Below are positions 1-8,123 of a DNA stretch of 64,000 nt, in pieces. Both the position numbers and the translations under genes were made by a program. Origin of the DNA: Natrinema salsiterrestre (lineage in GTDB: Archaea; Halobacteriota; Halobacteria; Halobacteriales; Natrialbaceae); contig NZ_JAMQOT010000007.1 of NCBI RefSeq assembly GCF_029502005.1, positions 162,846 through 226,845 of the forward strand, given 5' to 3'. The notes beneath the pieces are model-generated. The model saw only the letters and a list, made by a program, of their open reading frames with translations, was not told the origin of the DNA and did not search any database. Position 1 is the first letter of the stretch. Every line of letters begins with the position of its first letter.

Positions 1-689
1 GGGACGCGATCGCCGAATCGAACGTCTCCGTCGCGCTGGCCGCCACGCCGGACCAGCTCGAGGAGTTGCGGCCGTCGATCGAGACCGCGGCCGCGAACGG
101 CGCGTTGATCCAGATCGCGGTCTACGACGCCGGCGACGCCGACGTTCCCGACATCGACGGCGTCCTCGAGGTTCGACGGTGTCCGATCCCGGGCCCGTTC
201 CTGGCGATCGTCGACCGTCGGTACGCGTTCTTCGCTCCGAACGTCCACAGCGACCGCTCCTACGGGATCACGATCGGCGACGAGATCCTCTCCTTCATCA
301 TGCACTGGTACTTCCGGACGTGTCTGTGGGCGCACAACGACCGGCTCTCGATCGATCGAGACCAGTCCCCGACCTACGTGAGCATCGAGGGGTTCGTCCA
401 CGACGCCGCCTCGCTACTCCGCGACGGCGCGGAGATGACGCTCCGCGTGATCGGCCACCGAACCGAGACCGGAGCGCGGGTCGACCTCCGCGGAACCCTC
501 GTCCGGGCGACGTGGGGCGGCCGACTCGAACCGCCGCGGGACCCCACGTACACGGACCTCGCCGGACAGGTCACGCTCTTCCTCGAGACGGACGAGGGGG
601 TCGTCTCGATCGGCGCGTGGGGCGCCCTGTTCGAGGACGTCGAGGCCGAGATCATCCGGGTGGAGGGAATCGATCTCCCGAACCCGTAA
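1..689 (+). CDS. TrmB-family transcriptional regulator, C-terminal part (5' truncated by window edge)
   Basis: The reading frame is open from position 3 to the stop at 687-689 and no start codon is needed inside the window, so the gene begins to the left. The visible ~228 residues resemble the C-terminal effector domain of archaeal TrmB-like regulators: an alpha/beta segment (residues such as VSVALAATPDQLEELRP) followed by a beta-rich end (VDLRGTLVRATWG, GQVTLFLETDEGVVSIG). TrmB proteins carry an N-terminal winged HTH and a ligand-binding C-terminal domain that often senses sugars; the HTH would lie outside the window. The ligand cannot be inferred. The next gene is 750 bp away. Confidence 0.7.
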   Translation, partial: DAIAESNVSVALAATPDQLEELRPSIETAAANGALIQIAVYDAGDADVPDIDGVLEVRRCPIPGPFLAIVDRRYAFFAPNVHSDRSYGITIGDEILSFIMHWYFRTCLWAHNDRLSIDRDQSPTYVSIEGFVHDAASLLRDGAEMTLRVIGHRTETGARVDLRGTLVRATWGGRLEPPRDPTYTDLAGQVTLFLETDEGVVSIGAWGALFEDVEAEIIRVEGIDLPNP

Positions 690-1437
690 CGGGGATGCGG
701 CGGGCCAGCGATCGGTGCCTGTCGCGTGGCGGCCTCCGGTGACTCCTCGGGAATCGTGCCTGGACACTGGTTTGCGATATCTGTCGGTGTGTCCCTCCTT
801 TACACATATATGAATGTAATCCCGACCGAGTCCCGGGACGGTCGGGTGGTCTCGAGCGGCCGTCCGATATAGTATAATAATACTGTCTATATCTCCCATC
901 TACTAGAACAAGTATGTGTCTGGGAGATATCTAGTTCCGCTCGCTGATCGGCTTGGTTATCGCGTGACTGGTCCGGAATAGCCGCTTTCTGGCCGTTTGT
1001 CGCGAATTTTGGCTATATACGGCGTTCCGATGAACGATCGGCCGACCTGTCGGTACCCCCTCGCTCGTCGTGGACCGATGGTTCCGTCGATAACTCCCAA
1101 CTGGTGTCCACACGAACCGTTTTTGCCGAGAGATCGCGACGATGACGGCCGACACACGGTACGGCACCCTGCTGCTCCTCCCTCGTGTATCGAACTATAC
1201 GAGTGAATATATAATATCGTAAAACTATATCTGATTCCGTTACTTTCCACGAATACGGGTGCTCGAGACGGGGTACCGATCCGGCGCTCGACGATGGGTT
1301 CGTCGCATCCACCGCGGCGAGCTGGCCCCGAATCGGTCACTACCGAGTCCGCTGCGTCTAGTAGCAAGCTTTTCGTCGGCTCCGACGGAAGGTCCCACTG
1401 AGAGTATGGTCGCTGATAACACATCTCGAGTGATAGA
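690..1437. other. 748-bp intergenic region without a supportable gene
   Basis: No reading frame here has haloarchaeal-type composition. The stretch 800-960 and the stretch around 1200-1240 are clearly AT-richer than the surroundings. It holds a 10-bp inverted repeat (889-930, listed separately) and an AT-rich TATA-like run at about 1207-1217, which would put transcription start roughly 200 bp before the acyl-CoA synthetase gene. I see no RNA gene. Confidence 0.5.
889..930. repeat. 10-bp perfect inverted repeat (hairpin or operator candidate)
   Basis: ATATCTCCCA at 889-898 is the exact reverse complement of TGGGAGATAT at 921-930, with a 22-nt spacer. It lies in an AT-rich gap more than 500 bp before the next gene and just after an AT-rich run at 870-882. 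No T-tract follows, so a simple terminator is not obvious. Confidence 0.5.
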
Positions 1438-3105
1438 ATGACGGCCGGAACGCGATTGGACGCCTATCATTTCTACGACGACGAGTGGGAGAGCTACGAG
1501 CAGCTTCGGGAGTCCTTCGAGTGGGAGGTGCCCGACCGGTTCAATATGGCGACGTACGTCTGCGATCGGTGGGCGGAGGACAAGGGTCGCGTCGCCCTGT
1601 TCGCCGAGGATGAGGACGGGAACACGGCAACGTACACGTTCTGGCAGCTCCGAAATATCACGAACCAGCTCGCCAATCACCTGCGCGAACGGGGCGTCGA
1701 ACCGGGGGACCGTATCGGGGTCAACACCCCACAGCGGCCCGCGGCCGTGATCGCCCACGTGGCCTGCTGGAAACTCGGCGCGATGTCCGTCCCGCTGTCG
1801 ACCCTGTTCGGCCCCGACGCGGTCGGGTATCGCCTGGCCGACTGCGACGCGGTCGCGGCCGTCGTCGACGAGTCCAACGCGGAGACCCTCCGGGAAGCCC
1901 GCACGGACCTCCCCGACCTCGAGACCGTCCTGACCGTCGGCGACGTCGATCGACGCGACGACGAGACGGACCTCTGGGACGCCATCGAGGACTACTCCCG
2001 CGAGTTCGAGCCCGTCGAGACCGATCCCGAGGACGACGCGGTCCTCATCTACACCTCCGGGACGACCGGCGATCCGAAGGGCGTCCGCCACGCCCACCGG
2101 ATGCTGCTGGGACACCTGCCGCTGTTCATCACGACGTTCGGAAACGTGGACCTGCAGGCGGGCGACGTCTTCTGGACGCCGGCCGAGTGGGCCTGGATCG
2201 CCTCGCTGTTCGACGTCGTCGTTCCGGCGCTGTTCTACGGGAAGCCGGTCGTCGCGTACAACGGCGGCCAGTTCGACCCGGAGACGGCCTTCGACCTGCT
2301 CGAGCGCTACGGGGTCACGAACTTCTTCGCACCGCCGACGGCCCTGCGGATGATGATGCAGGTCGAGGAGACGGACGGCTACGACGTGGGTTCGCTCCGG
2401 GCGATCGCGAGCGGCGGCGAGTCGCTCGGCGAGACGATCGCCGACTGGGCGGGGGAGACGTTCGACGGTGCGGTCGTCCACGAGGGGTACGGCCAGACCG
2501 AGGCCAACCTGCTCGTCGGCGAGTGCACCGCCCTCGCGGAGTCCCGCGAGGGATCGATGGGGCTGCCCGGTCCGGGCCACGAGATCGCGATCGTCGATCC
2601 CGACACGGCCGAGGCGACCGTCGAGTCCGGTGAGGTCGGCGAAATCGCAGTCCGGTACGAGAACGATCCGGTTTGCTTCAAAGAGTACTGGAACAAGCCC
2701 GCGAAAACCGAGCGGAAGGTTCGCAACGGCTGGCTCCTGACGGAGGACCTCGGGACCATGGACGACGACGGCTACGTCTCGTTCAAGAGCCGGAAGGACG
2801 ACGTCATCATCTCCGCGGGGTACCGAATCGGCCCCGAGGAAGTCGAAGACAGCATCGCCGGCCACGACGCGGTCGCAGACGCCGCCGTCATCGGCGTTCC
2901 CGACGACGAGCGCGGCGAGGTCCCGAAGGCCTTCGTCGTCCTCTCCTCGGGGCGGAACCCGAGCGACGCCCTCCGAACGGCGATCCGAGAGCACGTCCGG
3001 GAACGCCTCGCCAAGTACGAGTACCCCCGCGAGATCGAGTTCGTCGACGAACTCCCGAAAACCGCGACCGGGAAAGTGCGTCGCGCGTCGCTCGAGGACT
3101 CGTAA
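1438..3105 (+). CDS. Acyl-CoA synthetase, AMP-forming (ANL superfamily)
   Basis: A 555-aa protein of the adenylate-forming superfamily. It probably activates a carboxylic acid to the acyl-CoA through an acyl-adenylate in the cytoplasm. The P-loop-like motif YTSGTTGDPKGV lies at about residue 205, the A5-type motif EGYGQTE near 350, the hinge region DGYVSFKSRKDDVI near 445, and the catalytic-lysine tail PKTATGKVRR near 540. Length matches the medium-chain acyl-CoA/acetyl-CoA synthetase-like group. The ATG start follows a stop-rich leader and fits the N-terminus HFYDDEWESYEQLRE typical of archaeal members. Substrate chain length cannot be decided from sequence. The gene stands alone; the DtxR-like gene starts 160 bp later. 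Confidence 0.9.
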   Translation: MTAGTRLDAYHFYDDEWESYEQLRESFEWEVPDRFNMATYVCDRWAEDKGRVALFAEDEDGNTATYTFWQLRNITNQLANHLRERGVEPGDRIGVNTPQRPAAVIAHVACWKLGAMSVPLSTLFGPDAVGYRLADCDAVAAVVDESNAETLREARTDLPDLETVLTVGDVDRRDDETDLWDAIEDYSREFEPVETDPEDDAVLIYTSGTTGDPKGVRHAHRMLLGHLPLFITTFGNVDLQAGDVFWTPAEWAWIASLFDVVVPALFYGKPVVAYNGGQFDPETAFDLLERYGVTNFFAPPTALRMMMQVEETDGYDVGSLRAIASGGESLGETIADWAGETFDGAVVHEGYGQTEANLLVGECTALAESREGSMGLPGPGHEIAIVDPDTAEATVESGEVGEIAVRYENDPVCFKEYWNKPAKTERKVRNGWLLTEDLGTMDDDGYVSFKSRKDDVIISAGYRIGPEEVEDSIAGHDAVADAAVIGVPDDERGEVPKAFVVLSSGRNPSDALRTAIREHVRERLAKYEYPREIEFVDELPKTATGKVRRASLEDS

Positions 3106-3266
3106 CGTCCAGCCGGCCGTCGGTCGACGTCCGTCCCCGCCGGCCTCTCGAGCGCGGACCGCTCGAGACGGCAGCCCGAGACGGGACGACCGGCTGTGCG
3201 GACTCGAGGACCGAAGGTATTCGGCGAACGCCTTTCACGGTATCCCGTGTCACTACCTACCGAACA

Positions 3267-3752
3267 ATGGCTTCCGCAGAATCGTCACCCGAATCCGACG
3301 AAACCGCCACGCTCCCCGATTCGCTCAGTTCGGCAGCGGGGTGGTACCTTCTCACCGTCTATCGACTCTCCTCACGAGACGATCGGCGAGTTCGAACCGG
3401 CGAACTCGCCGAGCGACTGGCCATCAGTCCCGCGAGCGTGACGGAGATGGCGGGAAAGCTAGCCGACGACTCGTTCCTCGAGTACGAACCGTATGCAGGC
3501 GTCGCGGTGACGCCTCGGGGAGAGCGAACCGCCGAATCGCTCGCGTGGCGACAGTGCGTTGTTGCGTCCTTTTTCGATCGCATTTTGTCGTACGATATCG
3601 ACGGCGACACCGCGTATCGAATCGGGTACACGGTTCCCGAAGGCGGTATCCGTCGACTCCGTGAGCGGGTCGATAATCCGTGTCTCGATACCTGTCGACG
3701 CGTCGGACGGGAGGACGACGACTGTCTCGTTGCAGCGCGTGCCGAAGGCTAA
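3267..3752 (+). CDS. DtxR/MntR-like metal-dependent transcriptional regulator
   Basis: A 161-aa protein, starting at ATG 3267, where the acidic N-terminus MASAESSPESDE begins. Residues ~22-90 form a winged helix of the DtxR type: YLLTVYRLSSRDD, then RTGELAERLAISPASVTEM (recognition helix), then a wing at VAVTPRGERTAESL. A dimerisation-type segment follows (SFFDRILSYDIDGDTAYRIGYTVPEG). The C-terminus holds three cysteines (CLDTC and DDDCLVA), which could bind metal or an Fe-S cluster; this is inference. The protein is shorter than canonical DtxR and lacks the SH3-like domain. Function as an iron or manganese regulator is a family-level guess; no target genes are adjacent. Confidence 0.75.
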   Translation: MASAESSPESDETATLPDSLSSAAGWYLLTVYRLSSRDDRRVRTGELAERLAISPASVTEMAGKLADDSFLEYEPYAGVAVTPRGERTAESLAWRQCVVASFFDRILSYDIDGDTAYRIGYTVPEGGIRRLRERVDNPCLDTCRRVGREDDDCLVAARAEG

Positions 3753-3871
3753 TTCGGACGATTCCGGCCTACCGACTGGCCGCGAAATGGAGGGAGAAGG
3801 CCCGCGCTTCAGTACGGAGTGTTACCCTCTCGGTTCCGGAAGAGAAATTCCGGACCGTCCATCTGTTTCGG

Positions 3872-4156
3872 TTACTCGGATCGGACTGAACCCGCTTCGG
3901 CTGTCTCACTCGGCGGCCAGGCTGCCCACGCCAGTACGGCGATGACGATCCCCAATCCGAGCACGATCGTCTCGAAGACGGAGAGCGTGATACCGAACCA
4001 CGAGAGGGCCGTCCGTAACTCGACGATGATCGGGACGAGGACGGCCACGAGGACGAGGAGTCCACCACTGGATACCGCCGAATAGGTTCGGTGTACCGGA
4101 CTGCGGCCTTCGACGGCTATCGGCCGAACGCTCGACGCTCGAGCGATCGACGGCAC
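3872..4156 (-). CDS. Small membrane protein, unknown
   Basis: A reading frame of up to 94 aa whose C-terminal two thirds contain two convincing membrane helices (about GLLVLVAVLVPIIVEL and TIVLGLGIVIAVLAWAAW), followed by a short acidic tail (PPSETAEAGS). The start is uncertain: the first 25 residues are basic and unlike a haloarchaeal protein, so translation may begin further in. I do not recognise the family. It is convergent with the DtxR-like gene and followed on the same strand by another small membrane-protein frame. Confidence 0.45.
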   Translation of the reverse strand: MPSIARASSVRPIAVEGRSPVHRTYSAVSSGGLLVLVAVLVPIIVELRTALSWFGITLSVFETIVLGLGIVIAVLAWAAWPPSETAEAGSVRSE

Positions 4157-4233
4157 CCCCAGCGATCACTCCTGGTGACTCTCGGTTCGCGTCCGTCTAT
4201 TCGCCGACGGCAGTTACTGCAGCCCTCGCCGGA

Positions 4234-4428
4234 CTATCCGGAACTCGTGAGGGCCCACCCCAAACTGTGGGCCGTCTTTCCGGAAAAATAGCCGACGAGG
4301 GCCAGTACGCTGGCAGCTTCGCCCCCTCCGACGGCGAATCCCATCACTCCACCGATCAGAGCGAGGCAGACGGCTGCGTACTGATACAGCAACTGAAACC
4401 CGCGCGAATCGCGCCCCATCGCGGTCAT
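4234..4428 (-). CDS. Small membrane protein, unknown
   Basis: A 64-aa frame with two hydrophobic segments (about YQYAAVCLALIGGVMGFAVG and ASVLALVGYFSGKTA) and few charges. Start could also be the second methionine (MGRDSRG). It lies upstream of and co-directional with the 3872-4156 frame, so the two might form a short leftward unit divergent from the NO reductase. No family recognised; coding status rests only on the hydrophobic pattern. Confidence 0.4.
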   Translation of the reverse strand: MTAMGRDSRGFQLLYQYAAVCLALIGGVMGFAVGGGEAASVLALVGYFSGKTAHSLGWALTSSG

Positions 4429-4570
4429 AGACGACCCAGTGATCGACGATCAGTCCATCGGCTCGAGCGAACCGGGGTCTCGTAGCCGCTTTCCTGTGTG
4501 GATGCGAGCGAGGACGGCCGATCGCGGCAGTTCATAGCGATGAACACGGTCACAGACGCAACTCAGTTTT

Positions 4571-4586
4571 CCCGAACCCGTTCGGG
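4571..4586. promoter_or_regulatory. 7-bp dyad upstream of the NO reductase gene
   Basis: CCCGAAC-CC-GTTCGGG is a perfect inverted repeat with a 2-nt spacer, about 117 bp before the ATG of the nitric oxide reductase gene. A TATA-like CATTATCC lies at about 4647-4654. The core CCGAAC-N-CGTTC recurs upstream of nosZ. It resembles the CGAAC/GTTCG type of half-sites described for haloarchaeal anaerobic-respiration regulators of the NarO/DmsR kind, although from memory those have a longer spacer. Confidence 0.45.
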
Positions 4587-4702
4587 CCGTTCGCCCGGTA
4601 TCCGTCGCGTCGCTCCGGTGGAACGTTGCTTGCAGCTGACGCGTGTACCATTATCCGCCGGCTTCGAGCCTACTAGGATACCGAACGTGGCAATAACTGA
4701 TC

Positions 4703-7700
4703 ATGGGTCTCAGGAACCTTCTGTCAGCGAATGACTCGGCCAGCGGCACCGGTCGACAGCGCCCGTCCGGGTACCTGACGGATCGGGTCGAGGCGGGGAC
4801 GGAACTCGTCACCGACTTCTCGAAGCGGACCCGTCGGGCTGCCGGCGAGCGGGTCCTCGGCGCCATCGATCGGGGCGTCGACGAACTCCGGACGCGGTCC
4901 GCGGACCGACCCGGGGACGAGTTCCGCGATCGACTCCTCGAGCGGGCCGCCGACGAACTGTGCGAACGACTGGCGGGGCGTCCGCTCGAGGAACTCCGCG
5001 AGCGATCCGGACTCGATTCGAGTATCGACGATCCCTTCGATCGCCGGCTCGAGCGGTTCCTGCGCCGATACGGGCTGGACGAGACGCGACTCGACGACGA
5101 CGCGCTGCGGGCGATCCGGGACCAGCTGGCCGCGGAAACGGACGTGGAAATAGAGGAGGTGCTCGAGGCGCTCGGTGCCGACGATTCGAGAGAGCTCTCG
5201 GACCCATCGAAATCAGACGGGAGGTCGTACTCGGACGCGTGGTCGCGATTCTGCGGGGAACTGGACGTCGAGTGCGATCGATCCCTCGAGTGCGTTCTCG
5301 CCGACGTTCTCCGGCGGGACGCCGTCCTCGTCGGTCACGCCCTCGAGCGAACCCTGACCGAGGAACTACCGACGATCGCCGGTGACCGGTCGGCCGATGC
5401 GACCGGGATCGAGGAGCGCCCCCGACGAGGACGTTCCCGGTCGATCGACGCTGCGGTTCCGACGGACGCGAGGTCCGGCCGACCGGCAGCAGCGCTGGCG
5501 CTCGCGGCACTAATCCTCTCGGACTCCGTTGGTGGCGATCGGTCCCTCGCCCGTCTCCTCCCGGTCGTGGCGTCGACCCTGACCGACGCGGAGAGCGGGT
5601 TCCTCCCGCTCGAGCGGGACGTCCTCGAATTGCTCTCGAGTTTGCCGCTCGAGACCGGGGGCGACGGGCTCGATCTCGCAGCGCTTCGGTCCGGATCGAC
5701 CGGGTCGCTGGCGCTGGTCGCGCTCTTCGTCGCCAACCTCGTCGCGATGGGGCTGGGGGCGTGGGTATCCCACAGGCGGGCACCGCCGATTCCCGACGAG
5801 ATCCGCGGACCGGACGGGGACCCCGTCGTCACCGACGAGCAGGTCCAACTCGGCAAGAAGGTGTTTCAGGCGAACGGGCTCATGAACTTCGGCTCGGTCC
5901 TGGGCAACGGCTCGTACTTCGGGGTCGACCTCACCGCGGACGCCCTGGAACTGAAAGCCGAGTTCATGCGCGAGTACTACGCTCGCGAGCGAGGCGGGGA
6001 GTCGTTCGAGGCGCTCCCGGACGACGAGCGGGCAGTCGTCGCCGAACGCGTCGAACGGGAACTCGACGCGGACGCGCCCGACGGGTCGATCGCCCGGTAC
6101 TCGGCGGCGGAAGTCTACGCTCACGAACGCGTTCGGGAGCGGTACGTCGACCGGTATCACGACGGGTCGCCCGAACGCGGAATTCCGTCGGAGTTCGTCG
6201 ACTCGGCCGACCACGCCGAGCGACTCGCCGACTTCGCGTGCTGGACGGCGTGGATGGCCCACACCAACCGGCCCGGCTCGGACCACTCCTACACGAACGA
6301 CTGGCCGTACGTGCCCGCGACCGGGAACCGGCCCACCGGTCAGGTCCTGGTCTGGAGCACGGTCAGCGTCGTCCTGCTCATCGCCGGCGGCGGGTTCGGC
6401 GTCTGGGCGTACCACGCGTTCGACTTCGCGGAACCGACGACCGAACTCGTCGACGTGCCCTCTCCCGACGCCGTCTCGGTCACGCCGACCCAGCACGCCG
6501 CGGCGTGGTACGTCCCCGTCGCCGGCGCGCTGTTCGTCGCCCAGACGCTCGTCGGCGCGCTGCTCGCGCACTACTACGTCGAACGCACCGGCTTCTATCG
6601 AATCGGGGAGGCGCTCGGGATCGACATCGTCTCGCTGCTCCCGTTTTCGGTCGGCCGCGCCTGGCACGTCAACCTCGGAATCCTCTGGATCACGACGCTG
6701 TGGCTCGGCGGCGGCCTCTTCCTTCCGGGACTGTTCAGCGACCGCGATCCGCCCCGGCAGGCCGCTGGCGCGACCGCACTGCTCGGCGCGCTCGTCCTCG
6801 CGACGGTCGGCGCGTTCGCGGGCGTCTGGCTCGGCACCCGCGGGAAATTCGGCTCGCCCGAGGACGGCGAACGCTGGTGGTGGCTCGGCTCCGAGGGCCT
6901 CGAGTACCTCGAGGTCGGCCGGGTCTGGAAGCTCGCGTTGCTCGCCGCTTTCGCCGGCTGGACGGGATTAGTGCTGCGCGGCGTCCGCCAGCTGGACGAA
7001 CCGGCGACCGGGCTGGGTCACTTCATGACGTACGCGGGGGGCTCGATCGCCCTCATGTTCGCCGCGAGCATGCTCTACACGCCGGAGACGAACATGGCGG
7101 TCACGGAGTTCTGGCGCTGGTGGGTCGTCCACATGTGGGTCGAGGGCGTCTTCGAGTTCTTCGTCACCGCCGTGATCTCCGCCGCGCTGGTCTCGATGGA
7201 CCTCATCGACAAAGGCGACGCCGAAAAGGCGATCCTCTTCGAAGTGTTCGCAATCATGGCGGCGGGCATCGTCGGCGTCTCCCACCATTACTGGTGGGTC
7301 GGGCTCCCCGACTTCTGGGTCCCACTCGGGACGACGTTCTCGACGCTCGAGTTCGTCCCGCTCGTGTTCGTGCTCTACCGGAGCCTCGGCGAGTATCGAT
7401 CCCTGAAGGCCCAGGGCGAATCCTTCCCGTACACGCTGCCGCTCCTGTTCATCCTCGGGAGCAGCGTGTGGAACTTCGTCGGCGGCGGCGTCCTCGGCTT
7501 CTTCATCAACCTCCCGGTGATCAACTACTACGAACACGGCACCTACCTGACCGTCGCCCACGCGCACACGTCGCTGTTCGGCGCGTTCGGACTGCTCGCA
7601 CTCGGTCTCGGCACGTACATCCTGCGCGTCGTCGCGCCCGAAGCCGCGTGGGACCCGACCTGGTTCCGCGGGGCGTTCTGGCTGACGAACGTCGGTCTCG

Positions 7701-7936
7701 TGATCATGTCCGTCGCGTCGCTGCTCCCCCTCGGATTCGTCCAGCTCCGGACCGCCTATCGGGACGGCTACGCCGCCGCGCGCAGTCTCGAGTTCTACGA
7801 ACAGGAGCACGTCCAGACGCTGCTGTGGGCGCGAACGCTCGGCGACGCGCCGATGATCCTCGGCGCGCTCGCCTTTACCGCCGGGGCGATCCGACACCTC
7901 CGTGCCGCCCGGCGGCACTCGGCTACGGATACCTGA
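4703..7936 (+). CDS. norB: Quinol-dependent nitric oxide reductase (qNOR, cytochrome b type) with N-terminal extension
   Basis: Reduces NO to N2O at the membrane using quinol. From about residue 335 the protein reads like a full qNOR: first helix LVALFVANLVAMGLGAWVSH, the segment GKKVFQANGLMNFGSVLGNG, the SDHSYTNDWPY stretch, and in the catalytic domain VVHMWVEGVFEFF, VSHHYWWVGLPDFW and VAHAHTSLFGAFG, which carry the histidines expected for the haems and FeB. The protein has 1077 aa, whereas qNOR is usually about 750-760 aa. The extra ~330 N-terminal residues are acidic/arginine-rich (ELRTRSADRPGDEFRDR and similar) with one moderately hydrophobic patch near residue 260. No alternative ATG exists between residue 1 and the first helix, so the extension appears genuine. 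A CCGAAC...GTTCGG dyad lies upstream. Confidence 0.93.
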   Translation: MGLRNLLSANDSASGTGRQRPSGYLTDRVEAGTELVTDFSKRTRRAAGERVLGAIDRGVDELRTRSADRPGDEFRDRLLERAADELCERLAGRPLEELRERSGLDSSIDDPFDRRLERFLRRYGLDETRLDDDALRAIRDQLAAETDVEIEEVLEALGADDSRELSDPSKSDGRSYSDAWSRFCGELDVECDRSLECVLADVLRRDAVLVGHALERTLTEELPTIAGDRSADATGIEERPRRGRSRSIDAAVPTDARSGRPAAALALAALILSDSVGGDRSLARLLPVVASTLTDAESGFLPLERDVLELLSSLPLETGGDGLDLAALRSGSTGSLALVALFVANLVAMGLGAWVSHRRAPPIPDEIRGPDGDPVVTDEQVQLGKKVFQANGLMNFGSVLGNGSYFGVDLTADALELKAEFMREYYARERGGESFEALPDDERAVVAERVERELDADAPDGSIARYSAAEVYAHERVRERYVDRYHDGSPERGIPSEFVDSADHAERLADFACWTAWMAHTNRPGSDHSYTNDWPYVPATGNRPTGQVLVWSTVSVVLLIAGGGFGVWAYHAFDFAEPTTELVDVPSPDAVSVTPTQHAAAWYVPVAGALFVAQTLVGALLAHYYVERTGFYRIGEALGIDIVSLLPFSVGRAWHVNLGILWITTLWLGGGLFLPGLFSDRDPPRQAAGATALLGALVLATVGAFAGVWLGTRGKFGSPEDGERWWWLGSEGLEYLEVGRVWKLALLAAFAGWTGLVLRGVRQLDEPATGLGHFMTYAGGSIALMFAASMLYTPETNMAVTEFWRWWVVHMWVEGVFEFFVTAVISAALVSMDLIDKGDAEKAILFEVFAIMAAGIVGVSHHYWWVGLPDFWVPLGTTFSTLEFVPLVFVLYRSLGEYRSLKAQGESFPYTLPLLFILGSSVWNFVGGGVLGFFINLPVINYYEHGTYLTVAHAHTSLFGAFGLLALGLGTYILRVVAPEAAWDPTWFRGAFWLTNVGLVIMSVASLLPLGFVQLRTAYRDGYAAARSLEFYEQEHVQTLLWARTLGDAPMILGALAFTAGAIRHLRAARRHSATDT

Positions 7937-8123
7937 CGGTGGGCTCGGCGTTCGTCCGGCGGACTCGCCACTCTCGAGTGTGACGGCGGGAAGACGGTGA
8001 GAGGAACCACCGAATCGCTCGAGGTGACGCGGGCCGGCCGAGAGATCTACCGGGTCACCCGTCGATACGGGCTCGGTTCGATTCGCACGGTGGATTGATA
8101 CCCGTTCGCACGAATACACGGCC

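Noticed and set aside
1240..2994. 584-aa open frame antisense to the acyl-CoA synthetase gene
   Set aside because: Exact antisense shadow of a well-supported gene; composition (RDDR, VVDDG repeats) is that of GC-rich opposite-strand frames and no domain is seen.
6124..6135. CGAACGCGTTCG palindrome inside norB, similar to the putative regulator dyads
   Set aside because: Lies within coding sequence (codons for an ERVRE-like stretch); used only as a measure of background frequency.
5761..7983. 740-aa frame overlapping norB in another frame
   Set aside because: Extremely Arg-rich and unlike haloarchaeal proteins; norB motifs are clear in the other frame.
7997..8098. 33-codon frame (TESLEVTRAGREIYRVTRRY) between norB and the carotenoid oxygenase
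   Set aside because: Codon-like, but too short, without promoter or recognisable homology; could be chance or a gene remnant.
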